Source: Mesocentrotus franciscanus (taxonomy: Eukaryota; Echinodermata; Echinoidea; Camarodonta; Strongylocentrotidae). From it: a DNA stretch of 64,000 bases. The notes below the pieces were generated by a model. The model searched no databases. It saw only the letters and a program-made list of their open reading frames with translations, and was not told the origin of the DNA. The DNA lies in assembly GCA_037976565.1 (NCBI GenBank), contig CP137669.1:35552912-35616911 (forward strand), read 5' to 3'. How positions within the stretch are numbered: position 1 is the stretch's first letter; the number at the start of each line of letters is the position of its first letter. The position numbers and the translations under genes are program-made. Below, piece by piece: positions 11,301 through 20,699 of this stretch.

Positions 11301-12107
11301 ATTCCAATCACAAGACAGGCCGAGCCAGCGGCCGGTTGATTGGTTGAGCACGCTATTGTTTCCGCCCAGCAGGCGAGCCGAGCCAGCAGCCTGCTGATTG
11401 GTTGAGCACCGCAGTGGGTCGGCCAATAGGCCTTGTGCGTTATTGTTCCTATTATTGATCGAATTAATTGACCGCCGGTCCTCCCGTAGAGTATAAAACA
11501 CGCTTGCTTACATTAGATTTTATCACCTGACGATATTATTTTTGATACTACATCCGCAATGAGTAATATATTTAGCAAAATAGATGTAGCTGAAATTCTG
11601 GTCTTATAACCCCCTCTCTCTCTTCTCTCTCTCTCTTATTCTCTCTCTCTCTTATTCTCTATCTTATTTTCTCTCCCTCTCTCTTATTCTCTCTCTCTCT
11701 CTCTCTCTCTTTCTCTTTCTATCTCTCTGTCTCTATCTCTCTCTGTCTCTCTCTCTGTCTCTCCTGTCTGAAAACAGGTATGTAGGGTAGCGTATGAGAT
11801 GATGCAGTATCTCCACCCAGATGCTGCTGCCAAGTTCCGTTCCTTGACGACATCTACTACTCGTGGGCAGAATGCCCACGAGCAGACTGTACTGTACGAG
11901 CACAGGCCGCAAGGTTCCGATGAAATAGAGATGCGGCCTGGAGACTCCATAGGCGTGGCTGGCAACCACTGGGATGGCTACTCTAAAGGTTCAAACCTAA
12001 GGTTAATGCCAAGACGAGCCGGTCTCTATCCGTCGTATAAAGTTGAAGACAAAACGAACATTGCCAAGATGCCTACTTATCCAGAGGCTGAGAACTTCCA
12101 CTTATAA
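2084..12107 (+). CDS. FUT8: Alpha-(1,6)-fucosyltransferase, 3' exons (copy 1 on first contig)
   Basis: FUT8 is a type II Golgi membrane enzyme of family GT23. It transfers fucose from GDP-fucose to the innermost GlcNAc of N-glycans (core fucosylation). Five exons are seen, 2084-2321, 8624-8870, 9679-9855, 10233-10383 and 11778-12107, with GT-AG junctions and frames that join cleanly (phases 1, 2, 2, 0). They encode about 380 residues: a Cys-rich NKGCGYGC segment, the [12 protein letters not shown] donor-binding motif, ATDDASLL, the [12 protein letters not shown] region, and a C-terminal SH3-like domain around [13 protein letters not shown]. Known family members are about 575 residues, so roughly the first 195 (cytosolic tail, membrane anchor, coiled coil) lie upstream of the window. 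Exon E of this copy has lost three net bases across the DDIYYFGG stretch and looks damaged or mis-sequenced. Exons B-E recur at 20456-24004. Confidence 0.95.
3055..3248. mobile_element. Small TIR element with an X-box-like palindrome
   Basis: The ends are imperfect inverted repeats: left GCATTCACACTGCAAAAAC, right the complement of GCATTTACACTGCAAGCAAA. Inside, 3174-3186 reads GTTGCCTAGCAAC, a palindrome fitting the RFX X-box pattern. It lies in FUT8 intron A-B. No target duplication was found. Confidence 0.45.
4221..4544. mobile_element. MITE with ~46-bp near-perfect inverted repeats
   Basis: The left end (AGGCCTGTCTTCATCAGC, continuing through TTTGCCAAATAACCCGC to about 4266) is repeated inverted at about 4499-4544 with a single mismatch. 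It has no open frame of interest. A second internal copy of part of the TIR lies near 4452-4490. I could not find a convincing target duplication. Confidence 0.8.
4844..5555 (+). repeat. Diverged low-copy tandem repeat
   Basis: The phrase ATCAATAATGGACA with variants, followed by GAGGCAGAGAGTCAAG and a TTGTATC-TAATTA stretch, recurs at about 4844, 5097, 5348 and 5524 at uneven spacing of roughly 180-250 bases. It is intronic in FUT8. Confidence 0.5.
5561..5765 (+). mobile_element. tRNA-derived SINE, family S1, full-length-like
   Basis: The head GGCGGGATGGCTCAGTGGTA carries an RNA polymerase III A-box (TGGCTCAGTGG). A diverged B-box (GGTCCGAAAACC) lies near 5605. The body ends in an (AAAC)n tail at about 5726-5765. 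Related copies are at 12383-12581 (-), 24280-24476 (-), 55128-55250 (-) and a fragment at 1966-2033. Copy 2 of the long duplication begins inside this tail. Confidence 0.8.
7365..7895. mobile_element. TTAA-flanked MITE, family R1, copy 2
   Basis: Near-identical to 1055-1590. The right end GGGACATAGTACC abuts TTAA at 7896-7899; the left end is degraded. The minus-strand open frame at 7553-7888 (111 codons, starting [11 protein letters not shown] and containing [19 protein letters not shown]) is the longest version in the family. Confidence 0.7.
8275..8421 (+). pseudogene. Degenerate tandem copy of FUT8 exon B
   Basis: After an intact-looking acceptor (CTTCTTCCAG), 8275-8315 matches the first part of exon B with few changes, giving [12 protein letters not shown] in frame. 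The middle is replaced or decayed and runs into TAA. The end (GAAGATATTTCCCAGAGG, then TTAATGAAGCTACAT) again matches exon B ([11 protein letters not shown]). It lies 200-350 bases upstream of the real exon. A GT (AAG|GTACCC) at 8319 could act as a donor. It is probably a decayed exon duplication. Confidence 0.75.
8624..8870 (+). CDS. FUT8: FUT8 exon B (copy 1)
   Basis: Acceptor TCTCTTCAG, donor GTGAGT, 247 bases, phase 1 to phase 2. It encodes [31 protein letters not shown] and the end GFTNPIVG. It carries an extra in-frame triplet relative to copy 2 (DKMSEALGF against DKMKALGF). Confidence 0.95.
9679..9855 (+). CDS. FUT8: FUT8 exon C (copy 1): donor-substrate motif
   Basis: The acceptor is AATGACAG and the donor GTGAGT; 177 bases, phase 2 to 2. 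It encodes [15 protein letters not shown], including the two arginines that contact GDP-fucose in characterised FUT8, and the acidic pair of [10 protein letters not shown]. Confidence 0.95.
10233..10383 (+). CDS. FUT8: FUT8 exon D (copy 1)
   Basis: Acceptor CCTTTTACAG, donor GTTTGT, 151 bases. It encodes [20 protein letters not shown] and [18 protein letters not shown], then TFSSQ, the conserved catalytic-core strand and serine loop. Confidence 0.95.
11101..11576. mobile_element. Penelope-like element remnant in FUT8 intron D-E (copy 1)
   Basis: It is bounded by a 12-base direct duplication AAAATAGATGTA at 11089-11100 and 11577-11588. The left part is an inverted arm and the right part a direct arm of the same terminal sequence seen in the element at 29866-30685. 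The right arm lost the stretch between CTGACGA and ATATTATTTTT, with CGA microhomology at the joint. The middle holds ATTGGTTGAGCAC units and TATAAA at 11492. In this copy the hammerhead GAAA box is altered (GACGCCGGCGCC where copy 2 has GACGTTTCGTGCC). Confidence 0.8.
11611..11766 (+). repeat. (CTCT)n polypyrimidine tract abutting the exon E acceptor
   Basis: CTCT runs broken by TTATT and TGTCT, ending about ten bases before the AAAACAG acceptor. It doubles as an unusually long splice polypyrimidine tract. Length and pattern differ from the counterpart at 23497-23658. Confidence 0.9.
11778..12107 (+). CDS. FUT8: FUT8 terminal exon E (copy 1), locally damaged
   Basis: Acceptor GAAAACAG, 330 bases, ends at TAA. 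It encodes [16 protein letters not shown], then the SH3-like domain [17 protein letters not shown] and [14 protein letters not shown]. At about 11838-11868 one base is lost from a CCC run and two from TTCGGT. This turns [12 protein letters not shown] into a short unrelated run before the frame recovers. Copy 2 is intact, so this looks like base-calling damage or an allelic lesion. Confidence 0.93.
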   Translation, partial: VCRVAYEMMQYLHPDAAAKFRSLTTSTTRGQNAHEQTVLYEHRPQGSDEIEMRPGDSIGVAGNHWDGYSKGSNLRLMPRRAGLYPSYKVEDKTNIAKMPTYPEAENFHL

Positions 12108-12382
12108 CCCAAAGCCGCTTGTCTGTTTGTCAGCAAGTTTGTTTGTCTGTGTGTTTGTCCATATTTGTTTAGTCATACATGTAGTATAGACAATTAGAAC
12201 TAGGACTGTAGTATACATGGGCTGTAATATTTAAATCTGACACTCTTTTACCCTTCCTTTTTTAAAGCCAGTGGGAATCAGCTAAATGGAAATGCAAACT
12301 GATTATGTGATTTGAACCCGTGAGATAGTGGTTCTAAATGGTTGGAAATCTTAGATCACGAGTGAGACGGTTGAGGGTTGAT

Positions 12383-12581
12383 GGTTTGTTTTACCTGACC
12401 GTTCAGGAAGCATATGTGTGCTTGTAAGAAAGCAACCAGGGGACCGACGGCTTGAAGTCCTCTCCAAGGGAATTAGTAATGAGGATTAATGCCTGACCAA
12501 AGGCCACGAGTGCATCGACTTGGTTTCAAACCCGGGACCCATGCTTACAAGACCACTGCTTTACTACTGAACCATTGCACC
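12383..12581 (-). mobile_element. tRNA-derived SINE, family S1
   Basis: Read on the minus strand it starts GGTGCAATGGTTCAGTAGTA and passes GGGTTTGAAACC (B-box-like). It ends GTCAGGTAAAACAAACC, the same tail as 5561-5765. It lies in the FUT8 3' flank or 3' UTR. Confidence 0.8.
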
Positions 12582-14060
12582 TTCCTGATAGCATTTCCCA
12601 ACCAGTTGGTGGGGGAAGGGTCAGAGATCTTCTACTTTGAAGTTACCATATTTTCACAAGAATGCCCAAAACTGCATATCATGTCACTTGTAATTTTAAC
12701 AATTTGAGCTGCACCTCTAAATGTCATATAAAAATATGTCATAATGAATATTATATACATACAGACTAAAGTGTCCATGCTGTATAAATTTGAGCCATTT
12801 TCTATTGACTGTGTTGTATTATCAACACGGTGGTGTTAACTTGTTAACCATGTTTTCAGAATATTTTTAACCCATTGGTTATAAAACACAAGATGTGATG
12901 GATTGGATTTGCAAAGGAATGTTTAAATAGGAAGTGAAGATTTTGAAACTACCAAAGTTTTTATCAGTAATGTGGAGCACGCTGAAATTGTTTGAAGCCA
13001 AAGACGGCATCATAAGGGTGTTTTACTCAGAGCCATCTATACACAGAGTTTGGCCAACTTGGTTTCAGTTGGTCACAACATGACGTATGTTCTTTTGTTC
13101 TGTGCTTCTCCTAACAATTCAGTAATCACTATGATGTACCGAACTCAGACCAGGTTGGCCAAACTCTCTTTATCAATGGCATTGGTTTTACCGTTGGTAT
13201 GGTGTGTAGCCAACACCAATACATGGCTGAAGTCTGCTCTTAGTTCACTTTGTTACCCATAAAGCAATACTTTTTGTTCTTCAACTCCTATTAGAATATC
13301 GTGCAAATTTGCAAAGAAATACACTCAAGTTTAATAAGGGTAAACAAATACTATTTGGGATTATTACTTTCTGCTATCTTTTGAAGCAATAAGAAATTGA
13401 TTCTGAGATTATATGCATTCTATCGCATGTGCTTTTCTGTTGCCAAAAGAAATGCAATGTTGTTTCAAACTTAAAACATCTCAAAGTGTTCATCTCATTT
13501 TAAATTGAACATGTCGTTTCGTCATCTGTTCATGTATTATGATAATTAGGCACAAAGATTTACAGCTTCTGGAACAGGCTGATGCATTGAGGGCACAAGT
13601 TTATAAAGCAGAAATTGCTTTTTTTCATGTACAAACCTTTGAACTCACATAATCCAACACATTGTTGGAAAATAACAGTTTCATTAAAAGTGTTATATTT
13701 GACTAAATTAGTCTGAGAATTTATTTCCTAGATTCAAATCGGACTTTGTAGTTTTAGATTGTATAAAAAATCAATATTGGGAAGTGATTTTCAGTATTAT
13801 TTATGTTTTGGAATCATGTGTAAATGTAACAGATAGTGCCTAATTTTCTATTGATTATAACTCTGTAAAGTAAGATTGTAAATTGAATTTCAGTGTGAAA
13901 GAGATTTATGTGAATACCAAATTTTGTACTACATTATAAAAGTTTATCGTAGAGAATCTTTAACAAAACAATATATGTAGGTCTGTGTATGTACTATTGC
14001 ATGTGGTGGTCCCAAATTTCCTTGTTTTTGAGCCAGATGTTGTATTTAGAAAGTATTTTA

Positions 14061-14348
14061 TAATATTAATATTAATATTCGGTTCTTGTATAGCGCATAT
14101 CACATTTAAACGTCTCTATGCGCTTCCAAATTTGGAAATGATTACCCCTATTTAGCCTAGCTGCCATTACGGCGCTCTAGCATTTCAAGGAATTAATTCC
14201 TGCCAGGTACCCATTTACCTCACCTGGTTCGAGTGTGGCAAATGTATATTAATGTCTTGCCAAAGGACATTAGTGCCGCGGCGGGACTCGAACCGCGGAC
14301 CTTGTGATCCACAGTCCGGTGACATATCCACTCGACCACGACACCTCT
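14061..14348 (-). mobile_element. tRNA-derived SINE, family S2
   Basis: The minus strand begins GGTGTCGTGGTCGAGTGG, with A-box TGGTCGAGTGG and a consensus B-box GGTTCGAGTCC. A long unrelated body and an ATTAAT-rich 3' end follow. The body contains AGCGCATAGAGACG and a TATGCGCTATACAAGAACC end. Duplicate at 25956-26238; a fragment is at 48822-48960. Confidence 0.8.
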
Positions 14349-17069
14349 ACTAAATTGTAGTTTTAGAATGTATAGAAAATCAATATATATTTATGAGTTG
14401 TCTGATATAGCTTTGTAAATATCTTTGATCTCAATGCGGACATACAGAGGGAATTAGTTTTAATGCAGGGACTGGGATGAAAGGAGTAGAGCTTAAAACA
14501 AAGTTTATATACAATTTATTCCAATTGATCCTTGTGAACAAATAAAATTCATTTCATCTGGTGCAAACTATACATGTAGAAATGCTACAAATTGTAGTTC
14601 TTGCATGAAGATTATAGTTGGGTTCTCTTTGTTACTTCTTCACCCTATTACCGGTAGCTGTATTCATTAAAGCATACTAACTTAAGGCTCAGTGTGTCAA
14701 CAGATTTAAGGAGCACCAAGGAGCACCAAGTCAACCTCTTTATGCCATAAAAGTTGCCACAAATTGCTAACTGATTGAATAACGACAATCACATCATTGT
14801 GAAGTCAGATTTTATATCTCCATTTTTGACTGGATTAATTTGTCTATTGAATTTGTTACTGAGCTACTGGAATTTCTTTAGAATGGAGAGGTCGATATGA
14901 ATATTAGCTATAGATGCATATATATGAGAGGTGTAATTTTGTTTGCAGAAAAGTACTGTTATGCTCGTGTACACTCATCTCAACTCATCTATAAGATAGA
15001 CCAGATTTTAATCAGTGAGTTAAAAAGGACTTGACTGTTGTTTCTTAATGAAAAGATAATTTTGTATAAATTGTTTAAATGTTACATTTTCCTTTAGTGA
15101 ATATTGCATCTTTAATCATGAATTTTTAAATTGTACAACATGAAAACATTTATCAACTCTGTAATTATCGCTTTTGAGTATAGTCAAATTAATATATACA
15201 TGTATGTACCCGGTACATGTGAAGCTTTCAGTAGAAATAGAGCTCTATTTTTCTTTGCTTTTTACATGCTTCAGCTGCTTAATCATGGTTAAAACTGAAA
15301 TTCAGATTAATTTTAAATGATGAAAATATTTTACTGTAACTTAACGAACTGCAGATGTAAATATTGAGTGCTAATTTGAACTTTAGTCCATTTTTAGTTA
15401 TTATATAAGGTTGTTATTAAAGCCTCTGAATTTTCTGCATAATTATAGCTACTACAGTCCAGTATTGAGATTTTCTATTAATAAGGACACATGTAATAAT
15501 AGCAGTTAATTTATAATGTACTTCCAATGTGTCTAAGCCCCATACAAAGTTAATATTATTTTTTAATCACTTTCATAAAAAAATTAAGTTGACTCTTATT
15601 TTCTCTTCATTCACTGAGATCTTTTTTTTGTTTAAAGAAATTCAGATAAAGCTTGAGCAGGGCTGAGATGTGGTACTTGTAAGACATTATTACCCTTTAT
15701 AAAACATTTCTCTTTAAAATATAAAATTGTATCATGTTTATTGTTGTCTTTAGTGAGAAGGTGCATTGTATTGATTGATACAAATAACTGTAAAATGATC
15801 ATAAAAGTTGGATATTTATATCATTTTTTGTGCAAAGACGTACATGTACATGTAAGTGTTTTTTTAAAACTTTTAAAAGAATTATTTGTTGAATTATAAA
15901 AATATGCACTGATGGAGTGTTCCGTAGGTGTTTCATATTATATTGATTCCATTGTCTTGACAAAAATATTGTACAATTTCCAATGTCAGATTTATCCGTT
16001 TTTTCCCTCAGGATCAGAATAACTGTAATTGATTGCCACATTTATTTGATTTGTTTGTGATTTCTGTCAGAGAGCAAAGATTTGTTTTGGTACATTTGGT
16101 AACATACTCTTCATGTTTTATAGTGTGAAAAATATTGTTAAAATGAATATATGACTCGACTTGCCAGACATTCATAGCTGTCGTTGTTATGGATTGGGGT
16201 TAAAGAACATGTAAAGATTCATTCAGACAGAACGCAGTAAACAGGAAAAAAAAATTATAAAAAATAAAATGCTATGGCAAAATTAAATTACTTTAGTATG
16301 GTGCATGTAGAAAATGTGTATGTAACACATGATGCACTGTCATTTTAGAGGCAGTGTGTATGTGTGAATAGAACTATATATTTTGGATTTCTCTTTAATG
16401 TTTCGCTTGCTTCTTTGAACATGCAGATTTTTTCGCGTTATTTGATTTCGCTAGAATAAATCTTAGGTATATGCTTTAAAGAAATTATGCAAAACATGCA
16501 TGTATGATTATGATAATAAAAGTTTTCATTATAATTTTTCCAAAGAGCAATTAAAATAAAAAATATTTATGTAATAAAATATTATTCTTGTACAATATCA
16601 ATTATATATCACCCCAAATGGAATGATCATGTACTTCTTTAATTCTGTAGTCATGCTTTCATGTAGTGTGAAATCAGAAACTGAAGTGTGCTTTAAATTG
16701 TCACAAATTTTTGCAGCAATCGCCAAAAGTATCATTTCGAATCACATTTTTTAAATCTGCTAAAGTTTTTGGTTTTGCAGTTCTCTTCCGTAATTGTTTA
16801 TGTGTACTTGCACTTCTATATCAAATATTTTGTACAAAGACATTTTTATCTTGAAGTATATTATAGCAGTAGTAACCATTAAATGTACGTCTTGCTGTAG
16901 GGCAAAATGATGCTTTTGGAGAGAACAAACTTACAAGTTAATGTATCTCCAACAGGAAGTCGAGAACAATGTTTTTTTGAGCAAAATCATGACCAGACTT
17001 TATTTGAAATGACTTCCTTATCTATTACTCCATTTCAGCTTGTGATCATAGGTCCATGGGACATAGTGG

Positions 17070-17569
17070 NNNNNNNNNNNNNNNNNNNNNNNNNNNNNNN
17101 NNNNNNNNNNNNNNNNNNNNNNNNNNNNNNNNNNNNNNNNNNNNNNNNNNNNNNNNNNNNNNNNNNNNNNNNNNNNNNNNNNNNNNNNNNNNNNNNNNNN
17201 NNNNNNNNNNNNNNNNNNNNNNNNNNNNNNNNNNNNNNNNNNNNNNNNNNNNNNNNNNNNNNNNNNNNNNNNNNNNNNNNNNNNNNNNNNNNNNNNNNNN
17301 NNNNNNNNNNNNNNNNNNNNNNNNNNNNNNNNNNNNNNNNNNNNNNNNNNNNNNNNNNNNNNNNNNNNNNNNNNNNNNNNNNNNNNNNNNNNNNNNNNNN
17401 NNNNNNNNNNNNNNNNNNNNNNNNNNNNNNNNNNNNNNNNNNNNNNNNNNNNNNNNNNNNNNNNNNNNNNNNNNNNNNNNNNNNNNNNNNNNNNNNNNNN
17501 NNNNNNNNNNNNNNNNNNNNNNNNNNNNNNNNNNNNNNNNNNNNNNNNNNNNNNNNNNNNNNNNNNNNN
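17070..17569. other. Assembly gap, 500 N
   Basis: Exactly 500 undetermined bases, most likely a placeholder rather than a measured distance. Both flanks belong to the two copies of the long duplication. Confidence 1.
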
Positions 17570-19193
17570 AAACAAACAAACAAACAAGATATGTGTTGAT
17601 AACATAATCTTTCATCATTATATTACATGCAATGTTCATGTTATTAGGAATATTTTATCCCAATCTTCTAAATTCATACAAGTTATAATGATCAAAGAAT
17701 AATTAATTGAGAGTGGTATTAGAAAACTCTTGTTCTCAACTTACATAGGTACTTCTTTAGCTGGCTCATTTAATCAAGAAAACTATGCATCATGATACAA
17801 GACATGGCAGTTATGTCATGACAATGTACACTTTTGAAATATACTGGTATCTGGTTATGGAATGGCTTAAAGAAAGAAGAATAGGGAGAGAAAGAAAGAA
17901 GAATAGGGAGAAAAAGAGAGAATGGGAGAGAAAGAAATGCAGAAGTAAACGGCAAAAAGGAAAAGAATATCATGCAAATTAATTCCACACCCTCCCTCAC
18001 TGGTTGTCCAGTTTGCTTGCTCGTTATCCATCTAGGAAGACCCGCCCCCTCTCCGTCATGACACCGGTGACAATGTTAAATACAACACACTGAGAAATTC
18101 AATTAGCAGCAAACAATGAAGATGTTCAGTCATAGGTCTGCCAAAGCACTTTCTAATGATAATGTGGTATTTCGGGACAATAGGAATGAATTATTGCTAA
18201 TTATATCTGCATTGTGATGTGCAAAGTACTGTGCAATGTAAGTGATTGACTGATAAAATAGACCACAGTACATGTGATGCACCACATCTCGTTAACTATG
18301 AAGTAAGAGATGTTCTTTCTATAGATGTTCACAATGGAATCCATATTCATGGATCTATTCTTTGTAATGTATTTTTGTGGGGGTGCGTTTGTCATATTGC
18401 ACCTTTTGAACTCAACTGCTATAATGATTTATACAGTCTTACACTTCAGGGGGACCTGAAGAGTCATTGAAAACAGATCTTATTAAATAAATTGAGGGGC
18501 AAGAAGTGAACATAATTTATGAACCATTTTTATCATGTTGTCAACATTCTCCTGCAATTTGTTTTTTGTTTTGTTTTTTCTGTGATATTTATGCTTATGT
18601 TAGAGACATTGAATATATAGCTGGAAAGTGTCCAGAAACGTGTAAGTGTAAACATTAAATTGTATCTTTAGGAGAAGAAATACATTTTCAGCTTGTAAAC
18701 TTATTCTACCCTATCCAACCAATACCCCCCCCCATGCTCCCTCCTCCCTACACCTATCTCCCCCACCCATCCCTTACAAAATCTCCTTAATCTGTAATTC
18801 AGCACAGTTTTTGTTCTCTCTTTTGCAGTAAACTTTATTAAAAAGAGTAGAAAACAGAGGGATTTTTTTAGAAGTATCTATGATCTGATACCCAGAGCTC
18901 CCCCCTTGCAAAATCTAAATCCAGCATAATAGATTTTCTTTTAATGTTTGCAATTGATTTAATGAAGGAGTAGGGGAGTAGAAGAATAAAGTGTATTTAG
19001 AAGTCTCCTTGATGCTTTACTCTAAATTTCTCGTTTATAGCATGTTTGTGTATTGGAAGTTTTTCTACGGCTTATATAGGTACATGTATATATCCCCTAG
19101 GTTTAATCTTCTGCAACTAATGATATTTGGTTCTTGCTTGTAAAAGAATGTGAAATTATAAGTGGAATTTGGTTATCAGGATATTGTCATATA

Positions 19194-19729
19194 TTTCCCA
19201 TTATTGTCCTTTTTCAGGCAACATCAAATTCTGTAGAACTTTGCAGGAATTATGAATATGTCATGTATGTCCTATCTGTGAAATTTAAACGTTAGCAGTA
19301 ACCTAATATTCAAATTATGCAAGGAAACCTGTTTACTTGCTAGACTTCACTGTCAGACACAATTGAGTGACTGACTCACTTTTTCATATTTGGTAATAAC
19401 AAACATAAAATGAGCTGTAAAGGGTACATGAGCATTTGTCTACATCAATAACCCACTTCTTGTAATGGCCAAAATTAAATTGATTGAATCTTTGCTCAGC
19501 ATAAAACGTATGACCATTCGGTACAATGGTCTGAAAAATCAGACTATTACTTACTGGCTCTATAGCTCCTAAGTCGATTCGACAACTAGTAGTCGTTATT
19601 TTCCCACTTAAAGACATTTTCAAGCCCCTCTTTTTTAAGGGAAGTTCTAAATTAGTATTGTCTTTCAAATGCTGTTGGAATTTAACCTTTTCATTTTGTT
19701 TGGCCTGCAAATGGGACATAGTACCTTTA
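19194..19729. mobile_element. TTAA-flanked MITE, family R1 (duplicate of 7365-7895)
   Basis: Same element as at 7365-7895, including the 111-codon minus-strand frame at 19384-19719. It is part of the long duplication, not an independent insertion. Confidence 0.7.
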
Positions 19730-20105
19730 AAATGGATGGTAAATGAAAAGTAGTCTGCCTTTTCTTCTTTTCTAATTACAGCTTTGTCTGGGTTTTGAGT
19801 TGGTTTATAGACTTAATAATTAGCCATGCCTTGGGAAATTTGTTGCCTGTAAATTTGGTTGCATGGGGATTTCTCCTGTGTTGATCTTCAAATGACAGGT
19901 AGTTACATATACATTGTACATTGTATTTATTTCACAACGTCAACCTTAGTTCCTTCCCTTCTAGTACTGTCATTTCCTATTTTCCTATACCCAGGGAGAA
20001 GGGAATGATGATGTTAAATATCACTTGAACATCTATCTACCTTGCTTTCAGTTTGTTGTGTAATCAATTGAATTCATCTTGAACCAAACTCCTGTCTTCT
20101 TCCAG

Positions 20106-20250
20106 CTCATAGCAGCATTGAAGGCCTCCAAGTGGTGGAGCTCCCTAAGGTACCCTGTGACAGGCTGTGTTCAGCCTACATGTACCAATGTTAATTTTAT
20201 AGCTACCTTGGGTTTCAGAAGATATTTCCCAGAGGTTAATGAAGCTACAT
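20106..20250 (+). pseudogene. Degenerate FUT8 exon B copy (duplicate of 8275-8421)
   Basis: Same decayed exon as in copy 1, differing by a short indel (ACCTTGGGTTTCAG here against ACCTTGGCTGTTTCAG). Confidence 0.72.
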
Positions 20251-20455
20251 CATCATCTCTTTTTCTCAATACATCTGACTTTCTGTCACTTCTTTCTCTT
20301 CCTCTCTCTCTCTCTCTCTCTCTCTATTACTATTTCATATGAAAAATCAAACCCCTTGGTAATTTTCAAACAACCCCAAATGTCCATCTTCATGCTCTCA
20401 TTTTTTAATAGGGAATCTTTCCAACTCCTAATACAAACCCCTTTTATCTCTTCAG

Positions 20456-20699
20456 CTCCTAGCAGTATTGAACACATCCAAGTGGTGGAGCTCCCCATCG
20501 TAGACGGCCTTCACCCTCGCCCAGAGTTTCTGCCTTTGGCAATCCCTGAGGATATCTCCCAGAGGCTAATGAGGCTACATGGTCACCCGATCGTCTGGTG
20601 GATGGGGCAGATTATGACGTACATCCAGAGACCGCAGCCTGCCCTCCAGGAGGACATTGACAAGATGAAAGCCCTGGGGTTCACTAATCCGATCGTTGG
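20456..20699 (+). CDS. FUT8: FUT8 exon B (copy 2)
   Basis: Acceptor TCTCTTCAG, donor GTGAGT; 244 bases, three fewer than copy 1 in DKMKALGF. The phase is unchanged. Confidence 0.93.

Larger units (their letters stand above)
5749..17069 (+). repeat. Long near-identical segment, copy 1 (end of first contig)
   Basis: Collinear with 17570-28976 in the same orientation. The offset grows from 11821 at the left end to 11894 at the start of FUT8 exon E and 11907 at the right end, so copy 2 is 86 bases longer overall. Differences are scattered substitutions, short indels, microsatellite length changes and one extra 58-base unit in the Penelope remnant. Within it, 5766-7364 and 14349-17069 show no gene; AATAAA signals at about 14540 and 16514 could end FUT8 transcripts. 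Confidence 0.95.

Noticed and set aside
11280..11440. CRISPR-like repeats of about 58 bases
   Set aside because: Contiguous tandem units within a Penelope arm, bounded by a retroelement target duplication.
14276..14348. A functional tRNA gene on the minus strand (good A and B boxes)
   Set aside because: The anticodon arm does not fold convincingly and the sequence runs into a long SINE body shared with other copies.
16907..17639. Open frames spanning the N block
   Set aside because: The codons are undetermined; the frames exist only because N cannot form a stop.
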